A stretch of DNA of 64,000 nt from Ailanthus altissimus (lineage: Eukaryota > Streptophyta > Magnoliopsida > Sapindales > Simaroubaceae), in the NCBI GenBank assembly GCA_946807835.1, contig OX327683.1, positions 13,149,001-13,213,000 of the forward strand, in the 5' to 3' direction. Below, piece by piece: positions 22,570 through 32,844 of this stretch (the stretch's first letter is position 1; the number at the start of each line of letters is the position of its first letter). A program made the translations under genes and the position numbers. The notes under the pieces were generated by a model. That model saw only the letters and a program-made list of their open reading frames with translations, was not told the origin of the DNA and made no database searches.

Positions 22570-23575
22570 CTTGATGATCTTCTTGACCAACTATATGGAG
22601 CTTGTATTTTCTCCAAGATTGATCTATGGAGTGGATACCATCAAATAAGAATGAAACCACGTGACGAATGGAAGACAGCATTCAAGACAATATATGGGCT
22701 TTATAAATGGAAGGTCATGCCTTTTAGACTTTCAAATGCTCCCAGTACTTTTATGCGTTTGATGAATCATGTTCTGAAGCTCTACATTTGAAGATTCATT
22801 GTTGTCTACTTTGATGACATTCTTGTGTATAGCAAAAATGAGGAACAACATTTGGATCATCTTTACCAAGTTTTCAACACTTTGAGGAAACAAAAGCTTT
22901 ATGTCAACCTAAAGAAATGTGAGTTCTTCTCAAATTACCTTATCTTTTTAGGCTATGTAGTCTCTAAAGATGGAATCAAAATGGATCCTAGTAAGGTGGA
23001 AGCTATTTTGAACTGGCCTTTCCTTAAACTCTCCATGATGTTCGAAGCTTTCATGGATTAGCTTCATTTTACCGGTGTTTCATTAAAGGATTTAGTTCAA
23101 TCATGGCACCAATCACTGAATGTTTAAAGGGTGATCACTTCAAATGGACAAATGAAGCACAAAGGAGTTTTGACGTCATCAAAGCAAAGGTAACCCAAGC
23201 CCCTATTCTTGCATTACCAAATTTTGACAAAGTGTTCGAGGTTAAATGTGATGCATCAAATGTGGGAATTGGCGTTGTCATTAGTCAAGAAGGTAAACCC
23301 ATTGCTTTCTTCAGTGAAAAATTGAGTAATTCACGCAAGAAGTATTCTACTTATGATAAAGAGTTCTATGTTATTTGTCGAGCTCTAGATTATTAGAGTC
23401 ATTATCTTCGTCCAAAATCTTTTGTTCTTTATTCTGATCATGAAGCACTTAAGTTCATAAATAGCCAGCACAAACTTAATAGGCGTTATGCTCATTGGGT
23501 TGAATTCCTTCAATCCTTTAACTTCACCATTAAGCACAAATCTGGAGTTCAAAATGTGGTGGCTGATCATTAAGT
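22570..23575 (+). pseudogene. RT and RNase H of element A2
   Basis: [14 protein letters not shown], then a TGA near 22789 immediately before [15 protein letters not shown] (YFDD at 22807-22818). A frameshift near 23030 follows the GYVVSKDGIKMDPSKVEAI block. RNase H 23103-23396 has [17 protein letters not shown] and [22 protein letters not shown], a TAG replacing Trp at 23394-23396, then SDHEALKFIN and NVVADH and a stop. Four breaks. Confidence 0.88.
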
Positions 23576-23587
23576 CAAAAATATTCC

Positions 23588-24871
23588 TTGCTGTCCTCTA
23601 TGCAAGTGAAAGTTGTAGGCTTTGAGATAGTGAAGGAACTCTACAAAGATGATGCTCATTTTGGAAAAATCACAGAAAACTGCAAGCATGGCTCTTTTCA
23701 ACATTTTTTGTTGCATGATAGGTATCTTTTTAAAGGCAACCACTTACTTGTGTATTCCCTACTGTTCTCTTTGAGAGTCTATTATCAAAGATCCCATGAT
23801 GGCGGACATTTTGGAAGAGACAAGACCTTGGCATTGATACAAGAAAAATTTTATTGGCCAAAAATGAACAAGAATATTCAGAGGTATGTGGATAGGTGTA
23901 AAATCTGTCATATGGCTAAGAGTTATGGCCAAAATATTGGTTTGTATACTACACTTCCTATTCCTACAATGCCTTGGGAAGGTGTTAGCATGGATTTTGT
24001 TGTGGGATTACCAAGAACTCTAAGAAATAAAGATTCTGTCATGGTGGTGGTAGATCATTTTTCCAAGATGGCAAACTTCATTCCTTGCAACAAGACTCTT
24101 GATGCTTCCCATGTAGCTGATTTATATTTTCAAGAAATTGTGAAACTACATGGAATTCCTAAGACTATCATCTCAGACCGTGATACTAAGTTTATGAGTC
24201 ACTTTTGGCGCACTCTTTGGAGGAAGCTTGGAACTCAACTTAACTTCAGTTCTTTCTATCATCCTCAAACTGATGGACTAACAGAAGTCACAAATCGCAG
24301 TTTGGGAAACCTTTTGAGGTGTTATGTTGGAAAGAATATCCGTCAGTTGGATCTTATTTTGGCTGAAGTTGAATTTGCTTACAATCAGATAAAAGGCCAA
24401 TCTACAGGTTGTAGTCCGTTTGAAATTGTTCATGGTCAGAATCCCACAAGCCCATTGAATTTAGTCCCTTTCTTCATTACTCACCAATTTAGTGCAAATG
24501 CTAAAGAACGAGTGAAGAACATAAAAAAAATGCATGAAGAAGTTAAGAAGAAAATATTGAAGCAAAACGAGAAGTACCAAAAGAGCTCCAATAAGCATCG
24601 CAAGAAAATGGAATTTCAAGAAGGAGATTTAGTTTGTGTTCATCTCAGAAAAGAAAGGTTCCCTCGTGGCAAGTTTGCTAAACTCAAACTGAGAGCTGAT
24701 GGACCATTTAAGGTGATAAATCGAATTGGAGAAAATGCTTACAAAATTGAGCTTCCAGAATCTTATAGTGTTTTCGATGTATTCAACGTTGCTGGTCTAT
24801 CTCCTTATAAGGATGATAACGAAATGGACTCAAGGTTGAGTCTTTTCCAACCAGAGGAGTTTGACACATGA
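23588..24871 (+). CDS. integrase of element A2, open reading frame
   Basis: 427 codons without a break. An HHCC finger (HDGGHFGRDKT...CKICHMAK) lies at residues about 70-115. The catalytic triad is complete: Asp in SMDFVVGLP, Asp in SDRDTKF, Glu in GLTEVTNRSL. The C-terminal domain has [17 protein letters not shown] and GPFKVINRIGENAYKIELP, and the protein ends FDTstop at the LTR edge. The Met at 23588 is only the first after an upstream stop; natively the domain is released from Pol by PR. Upstream pol is broken, so expression is doubtful. Confidence 0.85.
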   Translation: MLSSMQVKVVGFEIVKELYKDDAHFGKITENCKHGSFQHFLLHDRYLFKGNHLLVYSLLFSLRVYYQRSHDGGHFGRDKTLALIQEKFYWPKMNKNIQRYVDRCKICHMAKSYGQNIGLYTTLPIPTMPWEGVSMDFVVGLPRTLRNKDSVMVVVDHFSKMANFIPCNKTLDASHVADLYFQEIVKLHGIPKTIISDRDTKFMSHFWRTLWRKLGTQLNFSSFYHPQTDGLTEVTNRSLGNLLRCYVGKNIRQLDLILAEVEFAYNQIKGQSTGCSPFEIVHGQNPTSPLNLVPFFITHQFSANAKERVKNIKKMHEEVKKKILKQNEKYQKSSNKHRKKMEFQEGDLVCVHLRKERFPRGKFAKLKLRADGPFKVINRIGENAYKIELPESYSVFDVFNVAGLSPYKDDNEMDSRLSLFQPEEFDT

Positions 24872-25450
24872 GTGTCTGATCACATGGAGCTAGAAATAGA
24901 ATCAAATGAATTCAAGATAGTTACATTTGTACACTAAAGACTCAAAGAAAGGTAATGAATTTCAAGGGTAAATTTGGAATTTATCTGGTACTATTTCAGA
25001 AGGAACTTCTGGGTAATCTTCATACTACTAGAAACTTATGTGTCTAGTTCTAAATCCTTTTTACAGCACATGAATATGAGTTTTCTAGAGTAAGTTGAAT
25101 CCTAATAACTAAAGGAAGGTCAGACAGTTGGTAGGTGAGCCAAATCTTGACAACTTGTAAGAATTGATGACTTTTGTTTCCATCCAAGACTTAAGGGCAT
25201 GCTTTGTTGAATTAGAGCATATTATGTTTGAATTTTGATACTTCATTTATTGCATTAGCTGTATTTGTAGACTTTTGGTGTAAGGGTAGTTGTAAGTCTT
25301 AGTTGTTGTCTTTTGAAATTTGTCAACTCCCAACCACCAAGTTTAAATGTTGTAATAAGTGCTTTGCAGTAGCCCTCCCAAGAACTCTCTATAAATACCA
25401 AGAAGGATGAGAGAAGAGGGGAGAGAGTGAATTTTAAATTACTTGTATGG
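24862..25450 (+). repeat. 3' LTR of A2, 3'-truncated
   Basis: Begins TGACACATGAGTG after the purine-rich ccagaggagtt. Similarity to the other A LTRs ends at about 25450 (after acttgtatggg), losing the last about 220 bp and the CA end. TATA (ctataaata) near 25389. Confidence 0.85.
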
Positions 25451-25758
25451 GAAATTGTGTATTTTGTTTGTTGTGCAAGGTTAAAATAGTTATTTCACTT
25501 TTTTTTTTCAAATCTAAAAAGTAATTTACACTTTTCATGCAATTCTATTAATTTTAATAAAATATTCTCTAATGGCTGCGCATTACTGTCTATTTCTCAA
25601 ATTAGTGGATATTATTGAAATTAGGCGATACCTTAAGAGTATTGATGATAATATTTATATATATAACTAATATGGATAGACCAGAAATAATCTTCGAAAC
25701 ATTCTGCTTTCTATTTAAGAATTTGTAGTGATTTAAGAAAGATTACCGAGCTCCATGA
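25451..25758. other. unclassified AT-rich spacer
   Basis: About 300 bp between the broken A2 LTR and an F LTR fragment. Poly-T run near 25500. No frame, repeat or RNA recognised. Confidence 0.4.
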
Positions 25759-26203
25759 TGATATGAATCTCACAAAGAAAAGTAAAACTTGATGGTCGAT
25801 GAGATTCCTTTGCCAGGGATCATTCAAATTTAAATTCGCAAACTAACAAAAATAAAGAACCTTGACCCTTTATCTATAAAGAGATAAGAACCAAATGTAT
25901 AAGCAATTAGGGTGGATGTCACACTTACGAAAAATGAGAAAGATTGTGAGTGATAAGTTAAGGATGAACGCCATAAGAAGAAATCTTGATAAGTTTTGAA
26001 AAGTTCTTTAAGGAACCAAGAAGGAACTCTTACTATTATTAATGTTAAAATTCTGAATTCCCCTTAGGGTTACACGGCCTTATATACGCAATTTTACCAA
26101 GAGCATAAAAGAAAACACTAAGTAAAATCTTAAGTCATAGTAGGAATTGATTTCAACAATAGGAAATAAATAACAAGAATATTAAGAAAACAAATATTTT
26201 TGT
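25759..26203 (-). repeat. partial LTR F (minus strand)
   Basis: Reads on + TGATATGAATCTCACAAAG..., the reverse complement of the F LTR end. It continues through the TATA region (minus strand gtatataaggc near 26087) to about 26203, where it is fused to integrase sequence. The 5' half of the LTR and the end of pol are missing. Confidence 0.8.
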
Positions 26204-27073
26204 AGGCATTGTTGTTGGTCCTTTCAACCACTTAAAATGGACCATCTCCTTTTGGATGCAACTTAGAATACCTTTGGCTTGGAAATCTTTCTTTTTGTAT
26301 ATGCACCCAAACCCAACCCCTGGGTTTAAAAATATGCTTCTTACCCCTTTTATTAGCTTGAGTTGCATATTGCTCAGTCCTCTTCTCAATGTGTTGTCGC
26401 ACTTTCTCATGTAATTGCTTCATAATTTCAGCATTCTTCTTACCATCCAAACTAGCATGCTCATCAATAGGTAAAGGCGATAAATCCATAAACAATCTTG
26501 ATTGGTGAATAATAAGTAGCAGATATACACTTCTATTATAAAAAAACTCTACATGTGGTAAAAAAAATCTTTTCAATTCTTCGGGTTCCTTTGAATTATA
26601 GCATGCAACAAAGTAGGTAAAGTTCTATTCACTACCTCAATTTGTCCATTAGTTTATGGATGACATTTAGTCGAAAACAAAAGTTTAGTTCTCAACTTTC
26701 TCCATAAATTCTTCTAAAAGTAGCTCAAAAATTTGGTATCTCGATCCGAAACAATACTTCTTGGCATGCCATGCAATCTCATAGTCTCTTTGAAAAATAA
26801 ATCTGTTATGTTGGTTGCATCAATGGTTTTAGAACAAGGAATAGAATGTGCCATCTTCGAAAATCTATCAACAAAAATATTAGGCAAAGAAATGTTAAGT
26901 TCGTTAGTATTAAATAAGCCTCTTTCTGCAAGAGTACAATCATAGACTGTTTTAAAAAGACTGCACTCTTGTCTTCACTCACTTTTGCATATATGCTTAA
27001 TTTTTTTCTTTCATTTCTCTCAAGTGGACCCTCAATATTTTTCAATCTTTCACTCGCACTCTTTTCCTTTCTA
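26204..27073 (-). pseudogene. F1 pol remnant: linker fused to integrase
   Basis: 27073-26881 encodes the Lys/Glu-rich linker (LERNERKKLSIYAKV...[10 protein letters not shown] in shifted frame; NELNISLPN near the end) that normally precedes RT. At about 26880 it jumps into integrase [10 protein letters not shown]: all RT, RNase H and the integrase zinc finger and first catalytic Asp are deleted. SDRDTKF and the Glu of NGQIEVVNR remain, then the C-terminal domain (IFKPRGWVWVHIQKERFP). Stops and frameshifts throughout. Confidence 0.82.
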
Positions 27074-27418
27074 CTCTTAGTAAAATTACCTATATAAGGC
27101 CTTGTAACCCTAAGGAGAATTTAGAGTTTTAACATTAATAATAGTGAGAGTTTTGCTTTTGGTTCTTCAAAGAAATTTCAGAACTGATCAAAATTTCTTT
27201 TTGGGGCATTTATCCTTGACTTATCACTCACAATCTTTCTCGTCTTTCTTGAGTGTGGCATCTATCCTAATTTCTAATACATTTGGTTCTTATCCTTTTA
27301 TAGATAACGGGTCAAGATTCTTTGTTTTTGTTTATTTACAAATCTGAATTAGAATGATCCGTAGCAAAGGAACATGATTGAGAGTTGGATCTCACTTTTC
27401 TTTATGAGGTTTATATAA
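27074..27418 (+). repeat. partial 5' LTR F of element F2
   Basis: Matches the 3' half of the solo F LTR (31060-31404), with the TATA box (tatataaggcc) at about 27091. It begins abruptly at the junction with F1 linker sequence, where both sides share ctctt, and ends at the PBS. The expected CATCA end is tataa here. Confidence 0.82.
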
Positions 27419-27437
27419 ATTGGTATCAGAGCTTAAG
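27419..27437 (+). other. primer-binding site of F2
   Basis: attggtatcagagcttaag; matches the initiator-Met tRNA complement directly after the LTR. Confidence 0.88.
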
Positions 27438-28125
27438 CTTTAAATCAAGTTTAATCTATCATTTATTTTCATTGTTTGTTCTTCTTGACTACAACTTTTA
27501 CCTATTTCTTCACTCTAATTCATTCAAGTTCTATTGGTTATCATTACATACAAGTAAAAAAAAGAAAAAAAATTGAAAATAAAATAAAATAAAATAAGTA
27601 TAGAAAGAAATTCAGATAAAATTGATTTCAAGTTTGAATTTTGAATTCAAAAGAAAAAGAAAAAGAAAAAGAAAAGGGTATAGAAATCTGAATTAATTGA
27701 ATTGTTGTGTTCTATACAAATTTTGTTTACGTATATTGTGCATTCTGCCTATTTTGTACACTTTGGCCTAAAACAAAATCAACAATCCTAAATTACATGA
27801 AAATCCATATTTAGCTTTGCTTTTTCTCTTTACTTCTTAAATTTTGCATATTCCTTATCTTTTGCGTTGAACACATTCTCATTCTTAGTGATATGATTTG
27901 TTGAGTTTTGATTGTCACAAAGTAATTTTGATAAATTTTATTAAGTTCAATAAAGAACTAAAAATGAGACTAAAGAGTAAAAAAAGACAAGAGAGTGTAA
28001 GCTCATAAGAGGGTAAAAGCCAAATTTGAGTATACACGAGTGTGAGTGCTATTAATATAGAGAAAAACACATAAAGGAGTGTTTATGAGGTTTTTTAACT
28101 TTTCATTTTTTGCAAGTTATTAACC
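27438..28125 (+). other. leader of F2
   Basis: Non-coding. Contains (AAAAT)n near 27578-27597 and (GAAAAA)n near 27650-27675. The two leader blocks are cataagagggtaaaagcc (about 28004-28021) and aacacataaaggagtgttta (about 28067-28086). A very similar leader occurs in F4 (42449-43180). Confidence 0.75.
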
Positions 28126-29261
28126 ATGTCTCAAGAAAAAGATAATGGCTCATCCAATGATACTTAGGAAAAGATAGATTTCAAACTCTTCTTTAAGTCC
28201 TCAGAACAAAATTTTAAGCAACTGGAATGGAAGTTTGATGAAGTGAATGAAATAATAAATAAAGTTGAATCTAGTTCACAAAGGAGGCAGCCACCCAGAG
28301 CTCCTAATGTGCAATGAAGAGAGAGGAATATACTTAGGTGTAATTATGATTATGACTATGGGATGACCTAGATGATGATGATCATGCCTCTAATATTAAT
28401 TTAGTCAGATAGGCATAGGAATAGAGATAAAAAAAAGTTAGATTTAGAGATAGAATTGTTCACAACTTGGGAAGTATTAAGATAAAGATTTCATCTTTCC
28501 AAAACAAAAATGATCCTGAAGCATATTTAGAGTGGGAGAAAAAGATGGAATTGGTATTTGATTGTCAAATCTATTTCGAATTGAAAAAAGTACAGTTGGC
28601 TACCATAGAATTTGCTAACTATGCTATTACTTAGTGGGATCAACTTGTTTTGAGTAGGAGACGAAATCATGAAAGACCCATTGAGACATAAGAAGAGATG
28701 AAGGCTATTATGAGAAATTCATTCCAAGTCATTACTATAGAGACTTAGTTCATAAGTTGCAAAGCCTTACTCAAGGATCTAAAAGTATTGAAGACTACCA
28801 CAAAGAGATGGTAATAGCCATGATTTAAGCCAATATGGAGGAGGACCGAGAAGCTACTATGGCTAGGTTCCTAGTTAGTTTGAACTGTGATATTGCAAAC
28901 CTGGTGGAGTTACAACATTATGTTGAATTGAATGACATGGTACATATGGCCATAAAAGTGGAGCAACAATTTAAGAGGAAGGGTTCCATATGAATTGGCA
29001 GAATTCGAGTTCTTCTTCAACATCGAAACTGAATTGGAGAAAAAAGGATGAAATTTGTAATTTCGAGCCTAAGGCCAAAACCTCCAAATATTACAAAGAT
29101 GGAGGCACACCAAACAAAGGTAAATCTAATTCCTAAACTTCTAGAAATAAAGATATAAATTGCTTTATGTGTTTGGGAATAGGTCGTATTGCATCTCAAT
29201 GCCCAAATAAAAGAGTGATGATGGTGATATTGAGATCGAAGGTAAATCTGATGATGAGCCC
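28126..29261 (+). pseudogene. gag of element F2
   Basis: Start atg at 28126 (MSQEKDNGSSNDT, then a stop), with many stops and frameshifts after it. Still readable: FFKSSEQNFKQLEWKFDEV, GSIKIKISSFQNKNDPEAYLEWEKKMELVFD, LTQGSKSIEDYHKEM. The zinc knuckle near 29160-29205 reads CFMCLGIGRIASQC, so its His is replaced by Arg and it should not bind zinc normally. Confidence 0.85.
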
Positions 29262-29929
29262 ATGCCAACTTTGGAGGATGCAAGTGACATTGAGTATCTG
29301 ATTGATGGAGAGCTTTTTGTTGCAAGAAGAGCTTTTAATGTGCAAATCAAAGAAGATGAGAAGATACAACGTGATAATATTTTTCATACTAGATGCTATG
29401 TCAATGATAAGGTATGTAGCATGATTATTGATGGAAGGAGTTGTACTAATGTAGTTAGCACTAGTTTAGTTAAAAAATTGAACTTGACAACTTTGAAAAA
29501 TCCTTGGCCATATAAGCTACTATAATTGAATTATTGTGGAGAAGTTAAAGTAAATAAATAAGTGTTGGTTTCATTCTCATTTGGGAAGTATAAGGATGAG
29601 GTTTTGTGTGTGTAGTACCAATATATGTGGGGCATATTCTTTTGGGGCGACCATAGCAGTAGATAGGTATGTAATTTATGATGGTTACACCAATATGTAC
29701 TCGTTTGTACTTAGTAGAAAATCAATTAATCTTGTACCTTTAAGCCCTAGGCAAGTTTATGAGGATCAAATGAGAATAAAAAAAGAGAGGGATACAAAAA
29801 AAGAAAGTGAATTTTTTTTAAAAAAAAAGAAAGAGTAGTCAAACTTGGAAAAGAGAGTAACGAGAGTGAGGACGAGCAAAAAGAAAGAGAGCGCAAGAGA
29901 AATTTTTTTAAAATAAAATGAGGGTCCAA
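29262..29929 (+). pseudogene. protease and linker of element F2
   Basis: 29262-29525 encodes an acidic spacer and the protease active-site region MIIDGRSCTNVVST (DGG changed to DGR). After stops, 29581-29838 continues in another frame with the LSPRQVYEDQMRIKKE start of the linker. The sequence then switches at about 29930 to an inverted F LTR. RT and everything downstream are absent. Confidence 0.83.
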
Positions 29930-30270
29930 TTGAGAGAAACAAAAGAAAATAAAGATCTAATAAATGTGTGAACAGTGTCACGTGAACAGTGACACCAGAT
30001 CTTCCTTCCAAAATTCATATGCATCTTATTTTATTCTTCATACAACTTACTTCAGATCATTTAAAGAAACTTGAATAACATTGACTATTCATTGATCATC
30101 TTAAACACTCGAATCGATCAGATTAATATCTTGAACAAAGCATGAATTTTAGATGTGCTCCATTAGCCTATTTTATATTTTTCTTTATTTTCTTGGTTCT
30201 TATCCTTATCATTGGACCCCTATAGATGCTCAACGGATCTTGTGAAACTTTGACAACCTGATTCACATCA
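29930..30270 (-). repeat. partial LTR F, inverted, abutting F2
   Basis: On the minus strand it starts TGATGTGAATCAGG at 30270 and runs through the tail-coding region (minus strand: ttggacccct, Arg/Lys-rich). It ends in the middle of the LTR at the F2 linker junction. With F2 this gives an LTR half, gag-PR, then an inverted LTR half: a rearranged, non-mobile structure. Confidence 0.8.
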
Positions 30271-30581
30271 CAGGATAGATAAGCACCTTTCATCTCTATG
30301 CAAATTCTGACTTTTTGTATTTGATTAGTATTAGCAAAAGCTCACTTGACTTAATAATAGTTGTCTTACTCGACTTACTTACTAGCTGCTTTTTTGACTA
30401 TTATCATAATTAGACTTATGAATTTAGAGTTCTAAACTGAGTATACTAGGAGAACAGTAGTTTCCTCTTCTTACTTGATTATTGGCTAAACAAGATGCTG
30501 TCCAAGAATCTCTCTTCTTGTAATAACTAGCATTAACTTCTTTAACGACACTGGTAGATCTTGAAGAAAGTAGGAGTTTGT
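30271..30581. other. unclassified host segment, part 1
   Basis: Base composition is more even than in the flanking transposons. No frame recognised. It is contiguous with 31410 onward once the solo F LTR is removed. Looks like plant organelle spacer DNA, but no gene anchors this. Confidence 0.35.
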
Positions 30582-31404
30582 TGTGCAAATTAGGTTTTCA
30601 AAGTTTCACAAGATCCATCGAGCATCTATGGGGGTCCAATGACAAGGGCAAGGACCAAGAAAATTAAGGAAGAATTTAATAGCCTAGTTGAGCACATCCC
30701 AAATTCATACTTTGTTCAAGACAAGTCTAACTGATTTGAGTGTTCAAGGTGATCAATGCCTTATCAATGTTATTCAAGTTTCTTTAAGTGATTTAGAGTA
30801 ATTTACACAAAGAACAAAATAAGACGTATATGAATTTAGGAAGGAAGATCTTGCGTCACAATTCACGTGTCACTGTTCACGTGACCTTATTCACGACTTT
30901 ATTAGATCCTTATTTTCTTTGTTTCCTTTCATTCTTAGGTTAAATTTAAAAACAAAGATACAGAAATATTTGTTTCCTTAATATGCTCGTTATTTATTTC
31001 CTATTTTTGAAATTAATTCCTACTAAGACTTAAGATTTGACTTAGTTTTTTATTTTATGCTCTTGGTAAAATTGCCTATATAAGGCCTTATAACTCTAAG
31101 GAGAATTTAAAGTTTTAAAATTAATAATAGTGAAAATTTTCTCTTGGTACTGTAAAGAAATTTTTAGAACTAATCAAATTTCTTTTGTTAGCGTTCATTC
31201 TTGACTTATCACTCACAACCTTTTTAACTTTTTTGAATGTGGCTTTTACCCTAATTTTTTTATACCTTTAGTATTTATCTCTTTATAGATAACAGGTCAA
31301 TTTTTTAATTCTTTTGTTTGTTTGCAAATCTGAATTAGAATGATCCTCAACAAAGAAACCTCATTGAGCATCAGGTTTCATTTTTCTTTGTGACATTCAC
31401 ATCA
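30582..31404 (+). repeat. solo LTR F with perfect TSD
   Basis: 823 bp, TGTGCAAATTAGG...GACATTCACATCA, flanked by identical tttgt at 30577-30581 and 31405-31409. Encodes the tail GGPMTRARTKKIKEEFNSLVE. TATA box (tatataaggcc) near 31077. This copy defines full-length LTR F for the other fragments. Confidence 0.94.
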
Positions 31405-31409
31405 TTTGT

Positions 31410-32839
31410 GGCTTCTTTCTTCCATTGATTAAGAAATAGGATAGATTTTTGTGCATGGGATTGTAGCTTTCTTCTTTGTAAGTTTAGAGATAGCTAGATT
31501 AGCACGAATTCTATAAATCAAGTTGGTTGTTCCTGTAATCGAGTAACTAAAATTGGTAGGTATTGATGAGAGTAGTATAAGAATATTCTCTTAGGCTTGT
31601 ACTAATGAGTGGTAGTTACTTCTCACTTTCCTATCTTAGCTGCATCGTTGATTGAAAGTAAATAGCAGACGCAGATGATAACTGATCATCTTATCCTCTT
31701 CTCCTATAGGATAGATCAACATCTTAGTTAGGGGAGGGCATACAGAAGACTAAAAGAAAAGATTGCTAAACCTCTTTCATTGGAGTTTTATCAATATGTT
31801 CCAGGCAAAGTAAGTGAAAGCGGGCTCAACCTTAGAGCAGAAGAGGCCCTACTTTACTGATTCAACATTCAATTAATTCAAAATACCTTTCCTACTAGTC
31901 TTTAATAGATTGGAATTGAGTCCTTTGAAATAGGGGGCCAAGCTCTAAATGCAAAGTAAATTGAAGATGGAAGTATAAATCGCTTCATCTCGGTCAAAAA
32001 TTAAGGAAGAGGAAAGACCTGAACCAGAGAACGTAGAATTGACTTAGACTATTACATATATTGTTTATAAATCTTAGCTAATAAGAAGGGCAATCTACTG
32101 AGCAAAATTTGCTTCAATTTCATTTCCTATAGATAAGGATTCACGATAAGCAACTCCTTATGTTGCTTTCGAGAGATGAAACCCTTCCCTTTCTCTTTTT
32201 AGGTACATAAGTCTTAGCCTAAATTGGATATGACTCACTTTGGATATGGATCCTCTGCCTCTTCCAGATGAATTGGAAGGATCATTGGTTAAATACTTTA
32301 AGGAATATCTGATACATTTAGTGTCTGATATATCCATATCTATTACTGCTTCTGATGCAACGGATTCAAATGTGGATTTTGATGCTCACATTACTTCGGA
32401 TGATAAGTTTGATGTTGGACTTTAGGGCCTCGAAGAGTAAGAATATACCAAAAGGACTACATATGACAAGTGAAGTGACGGAAGTGAATAGATGGATGGA
32501 ACTACGCTACGTACTTGTGAGCTGAGACTAAGGATTTGGTGTTTGATGAGCCTGAGCCTATAAGTTAGTCGTGAGGCAACTCTGCTCATGCTTGAGATGA
32601 ACAACATCCTACTTGCATTCATGAAAGATTATTTTACTAGGGCCTCATACGCTTAAAAGGAGAAGCACAATAAGCCATTTTTTGTTGTAACTTGATACAT
32701 CGTGGTCAGCTCCAGAACCTACACTAGCAAAATTTATAGTGCGATAGATATAGTTTGATATGAAGCGCACTTGAATTTCAAAGATCGAGTCACAGGCTAT
32801 CCCCTAGAAATAGTTTGAAATCAATTATAGGCTACAGCA
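31410..32839. other. unclassified host segment, part 2
   Basis: About 1.4 kb between the solo F and solo D LTRs. The longest frame (32240-32425, 61 codons, LPLPDELEGSLVKYF...) is not recognised. The texture is that of plant mitochondrial spacer, which is an impression only. Confidence 0.35.
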
Positions 32840-32844
32840 ATAAC

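Larger units (their letters stand above)
18750..25450 (+). mobile_element. Ty3/gypsy element A2, degenerate
   Basis: 5' LTR 18750-20484 (split by a solo B LTR), PBS 20486-20500, gag from 20529, PR, RT, RNase H, a 427-codon open integrase, and a 3' LTR from 24862 truncated at about 25450. Left flank agtcc; the right end is lost, so no TSD can be tested. Gag, PR, RT and RNase H carry stops and frameshifts, while integrase is open. Confidence 0.9.

Noticed and set aside
24600..24871. Chromodomain at the end of the A2 integrase
   Set aside because: The protein ends soon after the C-terminal domain; no chromodomain aromatic residues or fold pattern visible.
32240..32425. 61-codon frame (LPLPDELEGSLVKYF) as a possible gene
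   Set aside because: No homology I recognise, no promoter or neighbour support, and its length is expected by chance in AT-moderate DNA.
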